NCBI GenBank assembly: GCA_946800325.1
Contig: OX326956.1
Location: forward strand, 76,147,087 to 76,211,086
Length of the DNA stretch: 64,000 bases
From: Luzula sylvatica
Taxonomy: Eukaryota; Streptophyta; Magnoliopsida; Poales; Juncaceae
Direction of reading: 5' to 3'
Positions 22,245-35,194 of the stretch are shown in pieces; positions within the stretch are counted from its first letter, which is position 1, and each line of letters starts with the position of its first letter. The notes under the pieces were generated by a model that did no database searches, was not told the DNA's origin, and saw nothing but the letters and a program-made list of their open reading frames with translations. The position numbers were made by a program, and so were the translations under genes.

Positions 22245-23485
22245 ATGGAAGTGGAGCGATCCGACGGAGAGCGAGTGAAAGTGAGCGGCGGAGGAGGAGA
22301 AGCAGAACCGATGGAGGTCGTAGATGACGCCACGACGTCTTCTCAGTTGATCGATCTTCTCCGTCGGTTCCTCGCTGTTCAACAGAGGCGCGCGGAAGCC
22401 TACACTAAGCTTCGCAGGTAGGGAAATTGTCTGTTCATGTCCCTGAAATTATCTTGAATTGAAATATTTATGCTCGAAAACGTTGAATTGATAGTTAAAA
22501 TTGAACTAAGTAACCGTAGAACTTGCTAAAAGATTAATGAAAGTAAGATCACAAGTAATTTAATTATTAGGGCGGAAAAGAGCTTAAATTTTAATGTAAA
22601 TTAGGTGATTTTTTGTTTCAGTAAATCCAGAAAAGTATTTATGTGGTCATCATTTGAATTTATTGAGGATTGAAAAAGGAGTAAACATTTTGCAGGGGCT
22701 TTTCTGAATATATGGCGAATGGAGGTGAGTTAGCATACCAGCAATTATGCGGAGAGGTCACTGAAGAATTCAATGACTGTTCTAAACAAGTAATTTGCTT
22801 TGCATAATTTATATCATTTCATATCATATACATTTAGCCTGATTTTACATGACCTTTTTCTGGTACCATTTAAGGCTCATTTATATAATGGTGGCAAGAT
22901 TGAAAATTGTGCTCAATCGCATTAAATGGAACAAAAATTTGTGTTAAACCAAGAGTTAATCAACTATGCAATTCTTGAATTACATGTAGCCAATTTAATG
23001 TTTATGCCATAATTTTGAATTGATTTCAAATTTCTACAGGTTCTCGAAATGGAATCCTCGCTTCTTTCGCCAGAAATATGCAGAAACGATCTCGCGAACT
23101 TATTTAAATCCGTTCAAGCCCAAGAAAAACAAAAATTACACCTCGTAAGTAAAAAGTAATATATCATTCAAACTCAAACATTATTCCAATATAAACTTCC
23201 TTTATCATTTCAAAGACAGTTAAAATCCAAGTATTAAAAAAATCGGGGAGGCCGTCAGAGAGACCAGTAGTTCATGACACATGTCGCCCTATTAACGCTA
23301 CGGGTCACCAGTGCGTGCATTTGCACGAGATTACCGAGGCCGAGGGAACAATCGATGCAGAATTAAATGCGGAGTATGATAGTGCGATGAAAGAAGCGAT
23401 TTGTGGGGTGCAAGATGCGGTGACGTGTATCAACGAGTATTTGGAGGAGGTGAAATACGAGATTGATGCACTTGAGTTCGAGTAG
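22245..23485 (+). CDS. REX1-B (required for excision 1-B) domain protein
   Basis: Four exons (22245-22417, 22696-22789, 23040-23144, 23216-23485) give 213 residues. The fourth exon must begin at 23216 (acceptor caaag), because the nearby acceptor at 23219-23220 would put a stop in frame. A glycine/acid-rich leader of about 35 residues is followed by an all-helical region (SQLIDLLRRFLAVQQRR from 36), then KKSGRPSERPV, CVHLHEITEAEGT and a long acidic helix to the C-terminus (VKYEIDALEFE). These motifs match plant proteins annotated with the REX1-B domain, named after an algal DNA-repair locus. The molecular function is not established. Confidence 0.8.
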
Positions 23486-23952
23486 TAATATGCAACGGGA
23501 TAATAATTAAGAAATTAATTTTAGGTTTTATTTTTTGTGTAATGTTTGTTTAGTTTTCATAGATTTAATGTTTTATAAATTAGATAAAAAGTCGAGATTT
23601 AATTTTTTATGAAATTTCTTTCAAAAATATGATATTTGAAATTTTGAGAAGAAAACTAACTTTTTTTTCTCACAAATGGTTTGTTTCTGGTTGAAAGTTT
23701 AATAAAAAAATTAATGGTTTTTCTTATCATGTTTTCTACATGAGACGTAGTTGTATCTCTAAATACTGTTCCTATCTGAACATATATTAGATGCAAATAG
23801 TTTCTTTTTTCATATAACAAATTTGTTTAAGAGCTTGTTTTCGCTTACGGATACATATAAATATATTAATATTGTTCATATATGTATTATCATTGCTTTG
23901 TGGTTTAATTGCTTTTATTATTGTTAATAAGTTATTATTATTATTTACTATC

Positions 23953-23995
<43 letters not shown>

Positions 23996-24876
23996 CTTGA
24001 AAAAATACATGCTTCGTTCAGGTATTGATATTTTTTATATATTTATAAATTTATAAAATAGAATTTAGGATAAAATAATATTTGCAACAAGATTTATATT
24101 TTTTGCATTGAATAATATTTGTAAGTAAATAAATAAAATACAATATAATATTGTTTCTATACCTAAAATTAATTCATATTCGTATTTGTATCCTAATTTT
24201 TATCCGGATATTATTCGTATTGATTAGAAAATAAAAATAAATATACATGCAATATGATTATTTTATATTTTTCGAATCCGAAATTATTGGAGATTAAAAA
24301 ATAATTGCAACAAGTACAATCTGTAGAATTGGAGAGAAGACGGGGTGGCTAGTACTCACGAGGCTGACAGGTAGACTCCACGTCTCCGCAATACATTATA
24401 CAGTGATTAATCTTCGGAAGTGCCTCCATTTTTTTATTCGACGTGGCGACCTTAACAATGTGCTTTACGTATGATTTACTTTCTTCTCGACTCGTAAACA
24501 GCCAATGGGATCACGCCATCAATGGAAGTAGTAAAAGATGGTAAATAAATATATTAAATACAGTAAAAGAAAAACCTGAGGACAGAGAAACAAGTCAAAA
24601 GAATTATAAAACTCAGAGCAATACAATACTAGCAAGGAGTCGGTGGCACGTTGTCCGGACAAACCAATTTATTCTTTTTGTATGCAAGTATGTAACAGAT
24701 GATTTTACAACTTAAAATTAACTCGTTATATGAATAGTTAGAGAGATTGTGCTGAGATAAAATCACAGAACTGTATTTTCTGGCAGTTCATAAACGCGGC
24801 AGCTTCTTATGTATCCCACCATTGTTTTCATTTACATCTTCAGAAGAAGAAGAGGGGAAAAAGGAGAAAAATCGAG
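23486..24876. other. Intergenic DNA and ARF1 upstream region
   Basis: T-rich 3' region of the REX1-B gene, then an (ATT)n microsatellite at about 23955-23994 and AT-rich spacer. From about 24310 the composition becomes more balanced and probably includes the ARF1 promoter. The untranslated first exon of ARF1, rich in GAAGAA, ends at 24876. Confidence 0.5.
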
Positions 24877-25394
24877 GTGAGATTTTTTTTTTCTTTTCTT
24901 CTCTTTTTTTGTTGTTCAGTTATATGAATTTCTTTTGATTAAGCTAGATCGAGATCGCTAGGTAATTTGGACTGTGATTCCGAGATCTATTGTGTACCCA
25001 CGTTTATTAGATTTTTGCAATTGAATCTTGTTCGAATTAGCGGTAGATCTTGTGGATTTGTTACTAGATCTAATAATTTTGTTATTTACAACTTCAATTT
25101 ACCCGTTCGTGCTATTGCATTAATTTGCATCTTATACTTCGATTTTGACATTTAGATTCATTCACGGTATATGTTGATTTCTATTACAGATTATACATCT
25201 TAAATTTTCTGATTAGGCAACTCATCATTTAATTTAACCAATAATTAAGATAAAACAGGTTTTACGTTCCCAATCTGACACTACATGGTTCAATTTCATA
25301 AGATCATAGAACATTGACTTTCACAAATCAATCCTTTCTCTCAGATCTCACATACATTCAAAAAATTACTAATGATTCAATTCCCCAATAACAG
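24877..25394 (+). promoter_or_regulatory. Leader intron of ARF1
   Basis: A donor at atcgag/gtgag (24877) and an acceptor at ccaataacag (25393-25394) define a 518-bp intron within the 5' UTR, ending 11 bp before the start codon. T-rich leader introns of this kind often raise expression of plant housekeeping genes. Confidence 0.6.
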
Positions 25395-25399
25395 ATTAA

Positions 25400-26405
<1,006 letters not shown>

Positions 26406-26586
26406 AGAGTTCATGAGAAGTATTATCTTTGGTGTTAGACATGTTTTATATGCATTTTGGTACTTTATTACTATTACTATTACAGAGAGAGTTATGTTTT
26501 ATTTATTATTTTAATTAATGAGGATTTGTGTTTTGAGAACCTATATAAATTTGTGGTATTATTATATATGATTGTTGTTGTTATAT

Positions 26587-27900
26587 CTATGATTTGACTG
26601 TATAATTGGCTTCCTTCGTTAGGAACGAAAGAGGGTGCGGTGTGATAGTAAATCTTGTACAATATGAGAGATTTAATTTGCGGAGTTTAGTCAGTTTACA
26701 AATGGAAGAGGGTAGTTTCCTCAAATACCCGCAACCTTGGAGGAATATTTCTTTCAAGCTCAGTAAGTCAGGAAATTCGGGCAAAAATTCAAGTTTTGAA
26801 CAATGATCGAGTTTGAGAACATGGAGGTTACTGAGGTTCCAAAATGTTTCGGGTAATTTCTCGAAGTCACCGCATGACAAATCCGAGTACCTCAAATTAT
26901 TGAGGTTACCAAAAGATTCAGGCAACACCCGATGCCCATGGAGCGGAGAGGTACCTTAATTGTTTTAACTTTCTCATGGAATTAGAGAAATCAGTTAAGA
27001 TCAAGCCACGATAATTCAAGACACGTGAGTACTTCGCATGTAAAACTCCGTGATCATTAAATCGTATTCTCTTTTCTCTAATATTGCAAAAATTGATTGC
27101 CCTGATTTTTCTGGGTAGTGCTTGATGTAAAACATAATGATAATCATCGCCAACCACATAATTGGTGACACCGTTATGATCATCCAAAACAAGAAGTTCA
27201 TCGCCGGTGATGTATCTCGCAGGATCATGCATGCAAAGACCGTTTTTATCACTTATATAATTGAAATCTCGTTGATCAAGAAATGGCATGTCTAAAAGAT
27301 CTTTGACATACCTCTCCCCATGCTTTTCCAATGATGAGCCTTCATCGCTCGATTGAATGAAATTCCACTTTGATCGTCCAACTTCCAAATTTCACTGTCT
27401 CGTGCCTCGGACCATTCACCAATCCCCTTCTTCGACCGCATTGTGTATCCGAGAGCTTTAGCTGCTAATGGTATACCTCCGCACTTCTTTACTAGTTCTC
27501 TACCAATCTCTGCCAAATCATCACCGTTCTTCTCACTTTCAGACACAAATGCTCTTTGGGAAAACAAGTTCCAACAATGATCATCCGATAAAATCTCCAA
27601 CTTCCGTGATTGAGCAACCTGAATTTGCGCAACAACATTTTCACTTCTCGTGGTAACTAAAATCTTACTACCATCAAGGCATCAATACACCCTCGCAACA
27701 TGGGGCTCAACTCCTCCAAATTTCCTCCATACTCCTCCCAAAGATCATCCAACACAACAAAGCATGTGTTACCCTTAATATTCTTTTTGAGACCTACCCG
27801 CATGCCCTCCATGGTGGTAGGAATATTTTGCGAACTTTCTCCAAAAGATTCAAGTAGAGCTCTCAAAATGCTATTTAAATCAAATTTCATGGATGAGAGT
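26587..27900 (-). pseudogene. Broken CC-NB-LRR (RGA-type) disease-resistance gene
   Basis: Read on the minus strand, the fragments follow the order of an NLR. First comes the Walker B block (CFVVLDDLW, about 27770). After a frame change near 27665 come RNBS-B (ILVTTRSENVVAQ) and the CW and GGIPLAAKALG (GLPL) blocks at about 27430-27600. After another frame change come an MHD-like segment (MHDPARYITGDE) at about 27200 and then LRR units (LPESFGNLNNLR, LPSSICKLTKLRKLNLS) at 26600-26930. There is no coiled-coil, no P-loop and no start; the frame shifts at least twice; and the ARC region between the GLPL and MHD-like blocks is shortened. It is clearly a relic. It lies tail to tail with ARF1, about 180 bp away. 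Confidence 0.88.
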
Positions 27901-28148
27901 GTCTATTTCTCCAAAAGATTCAATAATTGTAGTGATTAGTTTAGTCTTGATTAAGAGTATCTATTGCGAAAAAAAGAAATAAAAATAATAGTGCATGTGG
28001 GTCTGAGTAGGGTGAGTGCGCGCAAGCAAATAATGCAAGTTGGCTGTCTTTCAACAAGAAGATAAAAATTGAAAACAAATTTCTTCCAAAATCCAAGAAA
28101 TATAACTAGAAATATGTTTAAACACTCTTATGGGAAACTTCGAAATTT

Positions 28149-29982
28149 TCAAAAGGAAAGGCCTTCGAAAACTTTGAGTCTCTCTACTTCTCTTCCTAGC
28201 AATCCATTTCTTACCATGGTGCCGATGGTTCGCCAGGCTAGTTTCATCTCCTCCAATGGATGGCCCACGGTCATTGTCTTGTTCAAGTAACACTCGAAGG
28301 TTCTCTTTTGCACGTATGCGTCCCCGCACAGCTCGACCAGCGCTTCTTTCCCCGCATTGTCTCGATAAAACACTCTATGCAACAGATCCAAGAACCTTCA
28401 CGTTCAAAGGAAACATAAATATCATATCAACGAAAATTCGGTGTATCGCTCGAAGGGTAATGTAATGAGAAATTACCTGAACATGACCAAGAACTCGTTG
28501 TCCCATTTCTTCAAGTATTCACGCTTCAACCCTGCTTCAGTGATCCTCCCGTTCTCGGACCACAATTTCGCAATCGCCTCTCCGCACATTCTCCCCGACT
28601 TGGCTGCGAAATAAATTCCCTCGCCGGAGCACCTCGTTACGTACCCAGCTGCATCTCCGACCAAAGCGACCCGTCCGATGACACGTCTCGGTCTAGGGTG
28701 CTCCGGTATTGGGTGCGCTTCGACTCGTATCTGTTGGAAAATAAATAAATTAATTAGTCAATTATTTAATAATTATAGAGAAGCTTGTTGAAAGTTATTA
28801 TTACCAGTTTACCGCCAGAGAGTTTTGAACCAGCACGGGCACGAAGAGCGTTTTGAAGAGACTTAATGTGTGGCTTGGATGAGACGGTGCCGGTACCAAC
28901 TGCCACGTGGTCGCATTTGGGGAAAACCCACGCGTAGAAGTCTGGTGATACGTCTGAGCCGAGGTACATTTCGGCGAGGTCCGTGTAATATGACATTGCT
29001 GATGGCGGTAAACGAATTCTTTCCTATATTTTACAATTTTTTGCATCTTTATATATTTTTACATTGTTGTAGGAAAAAAAGGAAAGGGATCATGGCATGT
29101 GTAATTCCAGAAAATATCATTGATGACCCTACAAAGCTAAAAAATATCATTGGTACCCCTACAAAACAATGAAATAATCATCAATGCGCCAACTCTCCTC
29201 TTCTACGGATAACGGGTAGTGATACATTTCATATTTCTAATGTTTGTAATTTGTATATTTTCAGTTATTATAGGCATATGATAGTTTTATGTTTTTTGGG
29301 GGTATCTATGAAGTTATTCCAAATTTTGAGCAACATGAACCTGAAAAGCAATTGCAGTGGTATACTCTCCAGCACCGATCTCCTTTGCAACTCGACTATT
29401 AGCTCCATCTGCCCCAACAATGGTGTCCACTTCAATACTCTTCATACCTTCCTCAGAAGTATACCGTATAACATACGGTTCATTCTCATTTGTGGGTATT
29501 TTGATACCAGTCACTAAACCCGGTACAACCACCGCCCCTTTCTCCTTCGCTCTCTCTCTCAAAAACGAGTCCAAAACCTCTCTCCTGAGCATGGGGATGT
29601 AATTGGTCTCCGCGGCGAGGTGGCGCGAGAAGAGTGAAGGGACATTGGAAGGAGAGAGGAGGAGGAACTGGGACACCTGGCGATCTATGATTGATTGAGG
29701 CAGAGAAAACTCGTCCATCATGCAAAGTGGGATCGCTCCTCCACATGGTTTCGACCCCTTTGGGTTTCGCTCGAAGAGAAAGGTGGAGACGTTGGACTTT
29801 GCAAGAGCCTCGGCTGCCGAGGCACCAGCTGGGCCGCCTCCTATTACGGCTGCTCGGAGTGGCTTTGAGGAAGCCGAAGCTCTGATTCTGAGGAAATGGT
29901 GATGGTTTTGGGAGGTTTTGAATTTGATGGTTTTGTGTTTGGGTTTGAAGGAGATGGAGAAAGAAGAGGAAATCAATGCCAT
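28149..29982 (-). CDS. Geranylgeranyl diphosphate reductase-like, chloroplastic
   Basis: Four exons on the minus strand (29982-29341, 29023-28805, 28730-28477, 28395-28149) give 453 residues. A Ser/basic transit-like leader of about 35 residues precedes the dinucleotide-binding GGGPAG (48-53). Further family landmarks are FERNPKGSKPCGGA, the VGADGANS motif, SPDFYAWVFPKCDHVAVG, RVEAHPIPEHPRPRRV and GDAAGYV at 312-316. The enzyme reduces the geranylgeranyl chain to phytyl with NADPH, supplying chlorophyll, tocopherol and phylloquinone synthesis in plastids. The C-terminal quarter is less typical of the main CHLP enzyme, so this may be a second, divergent copy. Key motifs are intact, so I treat it as functional. 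Confidence 0.9.
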
Positions 29983-30268
29983 TGTATGTGTTGTGTGATA
30001 TGTGAATTTGTGATCGATTTGTTATTGATTTGGTCTAGTTTTTTGGATTTTGATTTTGATCAGTGAGGGTTTGGAATGGTATTAAGGGATTCTGATTTTG
30101 AGATTGCAGTTATGATTTGATTTGATTGGATTGTTTAGTAGTGTAATGGACATTTTAGTGGCATTGTTTAACAGAGGGCATATATTGGGGGTAGTTAAAA
30201 TATTCAACATTAGATTAGTTCTTTGGAAATATCATGTATACCCCACATTTTAGTTATTTTTTAAAGGG

Positions 30269-30530
30269 GAAATATATCATACCCCCTCGTCTCATCCCAA
30301 CACTCTTGATGAGTTGAAGAGAAATTAGTTTGTTTGATTAATATTTTAATTAATGATTAATTGACACGTCAATTAATTTTAATATGTTAATATTAGTACA
30401 TGTTAATTCAATTAAATGATCAATTAATCCTTTAACTAATTAAATTAAGAATGTTAATCAATTAAATTGATTGTCCACCTCATCAAGAATATTTGGATGA
30501 GTTTTGGGGCAACCATATATACTTTTTTTT
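30269..30530. mobile_element. Mutator-like MITE with ~9-10-bp target duplication
   Basis: Ends are imperfect inverted repeats over about 45 bp: the left reads aaatatatcataccccc...ctcttgatgag, and the right, in reverse complement, agtatatatggttgcccc...tcttgatgagg. tttttaaagg occurs on both sides (30259-30268 and 30531-30540) as a candidate target duplication, a length that suggests a Mutator-type transposase. The interior is AT-rich (taattaattga words) and noncoding. Confidence 0.6.
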
Positions 30531-32368
30531 TTTTAAAGGACATAGATGAAGCTGTCATTTTCCATAACAAAGTTTTAACAATAATTACAAGAAAAAATTA
30601 CAGCAACACATAGATGTTAGGAATTCCCACGTTCATCTATCATACATGGGATTGCGAAACATACGAGACTTCTCAAAAAATTTAAGTTACATTTCGATAT
30701 TTTTCGTGTACGGAAGAAAGAGTTACGGTCCTACGGATTATACCTCATCAATTCCATGGTGAGATGACACATGAAGAATCTGATGCATTAACTTTCCGTC
30801 TCAATATCCTCTCACATTAAGATTTTATACTCGATCCACCGTGAATTTGATTTTCTTGAAGACAACGCTTTTCATAGTTCAATCATTGAGTTCTTTGCAT
30901 TATCTCTCTCAAAACTTTTCTCTATTTTCTCTCTTTTTTCTATTCAGAATATACTGAGAAAATAATTTGGTTAGAAAGAAATAATCATTTTGGAACATAT
31001 ACATATAAATGGATAAGTAAAATTTTAAAACTGTACTTTTGGCGAAAACAAATTGTGCGTGCAAACGCAAAGTCCATGCTTTTCAACGCATTCGTGTTTT
31101 TCTTGGTTTTCATCAAATTGTATAAACTGTTTCATTTTATATTTATTCATTTAAACAGATGGTTCATGTGTTTCTTCTTCTCGTTTGTCACTCTTTGACG
31201 AGGTGAGATAATTAACGACAAAGTTTTCTTCTTTCTTGCTACGTCGGAGTATTTGTCGTTGTTGACAGTTTTCCTCCGTGCACGATCAACTATGTCGGTA
31301 TGTTCGGCATATCTTTTATTCGATTTGGGAAAACCCTAGCAGCCTCCCGGACTCCTTCTACTTTCTCTCTTTTCTTCCTTCTTTCTTGCTACGTCCATGA
31401 TTTGGGACAATCCTACTACTCGTTTTTGTGTTGATCTTTCTACGGCTTCTTTCATGTTTTTTTCTTAGTGGCCTCATCTTCTTCTTTTCGGTTGACTCTC
31501 TTGATGAGGCGGCATAGTCTCTTTAAGTGCTTGCTAGTAATTTTTCCGCACGATCTTCTTTCAATGACAAAGCGGCTAAGCTTCTTTTGTGTAGGTAAAT
31601 GTTTTTTCCTTTCTTCCCTCCTCTGATAACAAGGGGGCGAAGTAGAAGTATTGTATAGTCGTCTTTCTTTCTTCTTTCCTTGGAGGAAACGATATCTTAA
31701 CATCTTCGGCATTTTCGACATCTCTTTTAATAAAATTCCTTTCTTTAATGCAATGACATGGGCAATCGAGTAATTTTGATTGTCAGTCGTTTGGTGGCTA
31801 AGCTTAATCCCTCAATTTAGGGTAATTATTTTCTTTTATATTTGTGCTGTTAGGGGTGTACGGTCGGTTACATTCAATTTCAAACTAAATCGAATAAGAC
31901 AAAACCGATGCAAACTGAATCAGGTTATATTCAAACCGAATTGAAAATTGAATTTTTTTGAACCGATGAGGAGAGGAGGAGAGGTTGCTCAAGTATCTCA
32001 ATTAAAAGTTAAAAAGATGGATCATTGACAAACACAAGAGAAACTCTGCCTGCAATCACAATATCAGTGAAGGTAAACGGAGAGAAGCGTACCTAAAAGA
32101 AATATTTGACCAAAGGGTTACTTCGACGAGGAGAAAGCCGAAGGCCCAAAACTGACACGATTCATGAAAAAAATATCTAAAAAGAAGAAGAAAAATACCC
32201 GAAAGAGGAAGAACGAGAGTGAACACGTTAGAGAGAGGAAGAGGAGGCCGTTGGGGGTGGAGGCGTCGTTAGGATTAGCATCCACTCCTAATTTCAAAAT
32301 TTGTTTTGTTTTCTTTTTGTTTTGCTCTTGCACAACCCGCGTCTCATTCTCTTTTATATATTCCTTTT

Positions 32369-32431
32369 AAAAAAATTGGACCAATTTGTGTGTGTCGTGC
32401 TTGGACAGGGACAATGCTAATCTTCGTCTCT
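32369..32431 (-). pseudogene. Degenerate U6 snRNA copy
   Basis: On the minus strand the order of U6 landmarks is kept: AGATTAGCAT (U6 central block), a CCCTG-CAAG stretch, GACACACACAAAT, then TGGTCCAATTTTTTT with the terminal T-run. Against plant U6 it lacks several bases before TGGTCC, has several substitutions, and the 5' stem-loop is not recognisable. No upstream USE or correctly spaced TATA was found on the minus strand. It is best read as a decayed gene or retrocopy. Confidence 0.7.
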
Positions 32432-32957
32432 CTTGATTTTCTACAAATTATTTGTTGTTTTTGCTCAATTTTTGATAAATAAAAAATCAATGAAAGAACG
32501 ATAATAGTTTAAAGATATTAATCGCAAATAACCTTTATAAATATATTTTGTAGAGATGATCATGGTATCTTAATATTTCATGAATAGTGATTCGTACAAC
32601 AACGTTTTTTATGGTTATCGAAAATAATTCCTGCAATCATAAATAATATTTTTCTCCCGATCATTTTTTTATGATTGCACGAATTCAAAGACGTTCTTGT
32701 CCGAATCACTATCCATATTTTATATGTTATGTAAGCATATATATATGTATGATATTTACTATTTTGGAAGAGGTATGTATACATGGTATTTTCAGATTTT
32801 TGGAGGGTAATCATGATATTTATCATCTTACGAAGACTGGGCTAAGTAAAGGCAGGCCTCTAGTTTTATTCGGCCCAACTAAGTATAAACCCTTACCGAA
32901 CTTATCGCTGCTCTTCTTTCCCAGCTCCGAGACCGAGTATCTGACAGGCAAGTAACA

Positions 32958-34219
32958 ATGGCGATTGCCGGGAGGGAGGTTTTGATGCTGGAGGCGCCGC
33001 CAAGCGCGACGGATCAAGAACGATGGAGAGCCAAGCCGGACGCCGAGTTGGTCGATGCGTTGCCGTACATCGACGATGACTACGGAAACCCTACTGTTAA
33101 GGCCGACGTCGATCGCCTTGTCGAAGAGGTTTGCATTATTGCAACAAAACCCTTCTTTTTATTTTTATTAATAACTTGTGTAATTAGTGAATATTCTACA
33201 AATTGATTGAAGGATTTGATTTAATTTTTGTATAGGAGATGAAAAGAAGCAAGAGAAAACCTGCTGATTTTCTCAAGGATTTGCCTCCTATGCCTGAAAC
33301 CAACTTCGAGGTTAAAATTAATCTTCGCCTTGCTAAATTCAATCGAGTCCTCAAACTTGACAAAATTACAATTTTTTTGTTATAGGATCATCCAGTTCTT
33401 CTTAATGAATATAAAAGGGTTAAGGCTTCGAAGCCTCCAGTTGCTTTGGACATGTCGAGATATGGATTGGAAATACCTCCTTTGAATAAAAGAAATGACG
33501 TGGCAGCTTGGAGACTCGCTTTGAAAACCGCGCAAAGTGTTTTGCAGCACCAAGTTCTCAGGTAATTCTTTGAAGACTCGAATTTGCGAGTAAATAAAAA
33601 GATATTGATTAATTTTGCAATTAAATTGTAATTTTAGGATAGAGAATTTGGAGTTGATGTTAAAGTATAATGGAGACGTATGGAAGCAAAAGATAAAGCA
33701 CATGGAGGCTTTCTTATCTAGGTATGTATTATTCTTATAAATTGTGTCTTCATATTATAATTCATTAATTCTATAAAATTATCCAAAAAAATTGCTTTTT
33801 TTTATAGAATGCAAAAGATGGCAAAAGAGTATGATGAAAAAATTGAAGTTGTGAATCGTAATAGGAAAATTCACCAAGTATTAATCTAACCCTCTCTATA
33901 ATATAATTATTTTTTTTATTTATATATAATAATATCTTTGATTAACGGGACCAATTGGAACGAATAGCAAAATACAGGGACGCGATTAGAAGCATTAAAT
34001 GCAGAGTGGAAGGAATTATGCGAGAAGAATAATGCTATATATACTGCCATCTCTCAGCTCAAAGCACATACTGACGAAATGAAGCAAAACGCAAATCAAT
34101 TCGGGTACTTTTCGTCAATTCTGATAATAAATTAATAATTAATGTTTTATTTTGGGTTTTTAAGTAATTTTCTGCAATGTAGGAGTTCCGAGTTATCTAA
34201 GAAGATTGAAAATCAGTGA
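32958..34219 (+). CDS. MOS4: MOS4 / pre-mRNA-splicing factor SPF27 (BCAS2) homologue
   Basis: Seven exons (32958-33128, 33236-33310, 33386-33561, 33638-33721, 33808-33877, 33968-34104, 34183-34219) give 249 residues, close to the family's usual ~250. The BCAS2 domain spans the protein: [11 protein letters not shown] near the N-terminus, [10 protein letters not shown] mid-protein, and coiled-coil segments from about 150 ([22 protein letters not shown]). Exon 6 must start at 33968, because the downstream AG would hit a stop. SPF27/MOS4 is a core subunit of the Prp19/NineTeen complex in the spliceosome, in the nucleus; in Arabidopsis it is also needed for NLR-mediated immunity. A site II motif (GGCCCA, 32872-32877) lies 80 bp upstream of the start. 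Confidence 0.93.
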
Positions 34220-34680
34220 ATCGGCGCAACTTGGACAATTGTACTTTTAACTTATTAGTGTTATGAGAATTATGTATTGCGAAAAGTATCTTAAATTAGA
34301 ATATAACTTCGAAGCAAATAATTATTTTTTGGTTATGATATGATTTCTTGATCCCACAATTCTGGCCAGTTATATCATCATTTTCATGATTACTTCCATT
34401 ATCAATAGAAACAATCATCTCACCAACACATTGTTAACAAAAAAAAATATTTGTTTTGTTCTAAATTAGATATAAATAAATTCTTAAAAAGAAATATACT
34501 CAGCAATTACTTATAGTACGAGTAAATTCCATTTTATTAATATAACCTGCAGTGAGTTCGGTTCGAGTTAGATCAAATTATTACAGACAAGTCGCAAGAA
34601 TAAAATAAAAAAACACAAGCTTAATGTAATATCATACATATTTTTTTTTAAATAAATATAAATATAAATATAAATATAAG

Positions 34681-35194
34681 CTAAGGTTTTCCAGGATTTT
34701 TAGGGATATGATGTTCGTTGGCTCTGGGAATATTATTAGAGTAGTCATCTCTTTCCATGGCCATCCTTCCATTCATACTCAGCAACTCTTCCATTTCCAT
34801 GTCTTTGCTGGATAACTACATAAACAAAGATAAGTAGATAAATTAATTGTCAATCCATGAAATTGTCATAGAAAATGGATGAATTGTGGATTCAATTTTC
34901 CAAATCTCGTCAGGTTTCAATCAAAGAAGAATTCTTTTCAAGAACATTGTAGCAATTGAGAGAGAGAGAGGGTGAGAGAGAGAACCTGTTCGGTGTCTTC
35001 ATTCTTGAATCCAATATCCCCTGAGAAAAAGAAAGAACAAAATCAAGATCAGAATTAGTCCTTTTTACCAAAAATTGAATCGGAATGAAGAAATTAGCAT
35101 TACTGCTGAGAGGTATAGCAGCATGAAGAGAGAAGAGGCACGAGAAGAGAGAGAAAAATACAACGAGTCGAACCAATGCTCTCTGTAAAGCCAT
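34681..35194 (-). CDS. Secreted peptide precursor, PSY-like (tyrosine-sulfated peptide)
   Basis: Three exons on the minus strand (35194-35104, 35020-34986, 34815-34681) give an 86-residue precursor. It starts with a strong signal peptide (residues 1-26, VVFFSLFSCLFSLHAA) and ends with DDYSNNIPRANEHHIPKNPG followed by KP. The acidic-DY start followed by AN-x-x-H-x-P and a proline-rich end match the PSY peptide pattern, in which the tyrosine after Asp is sulfated and the mature peptide is secreted to promote cell expansion. Here two extra residues sit between DY and AN compared with the best-known members. The spliced model is needed to join signal and peptide. CLE, CEP and RGF motifs are absent. 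It lies tail to tail with MOS4. Confidence 0.65.

Larger units (their letters stand above)
29983..32957. other. Intergenic region between CHLP-like and MOS4 genes
   Basis: The left 250 bp are the promoter side of the minus-strand CHLP-like gene. Then come a MITE (30269-30530), a pyrimidine-rich stretch (31160-31760) in which ttcttctttcttgctacgtc occurs twice, a transposon-end-like ggggtgtacggtcggtt at about 31855, an A/G-rich tract near 32165-32250, a U6-like pseudogene (32369-32431), and finally a site II motif at 32872-32877 in front of MOS4. No protein-coding gene is supported. Confidence 0.55.

Noticed and set aside
26587..27900. Intact disease-resistance gene
   Set aside because: At least two frame changes, no P-loop and no start; reading it as spliced exons does not restore the missing domains.
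31160..31760. Gene in the pyrimidine-rich stretch
   Set aside because: ORFs there are short, low-complexity and without splice-consistent continuation.
34681..35194. CLE, CEP or RGF/GOLVEN peptide
   Set aside because: The C-terminal motif lacks the CLE RxxPxGPDP form, the CEP PGHS/GIGH end and the RGF IHN end; DY...ANxxHxP fits PSY better.
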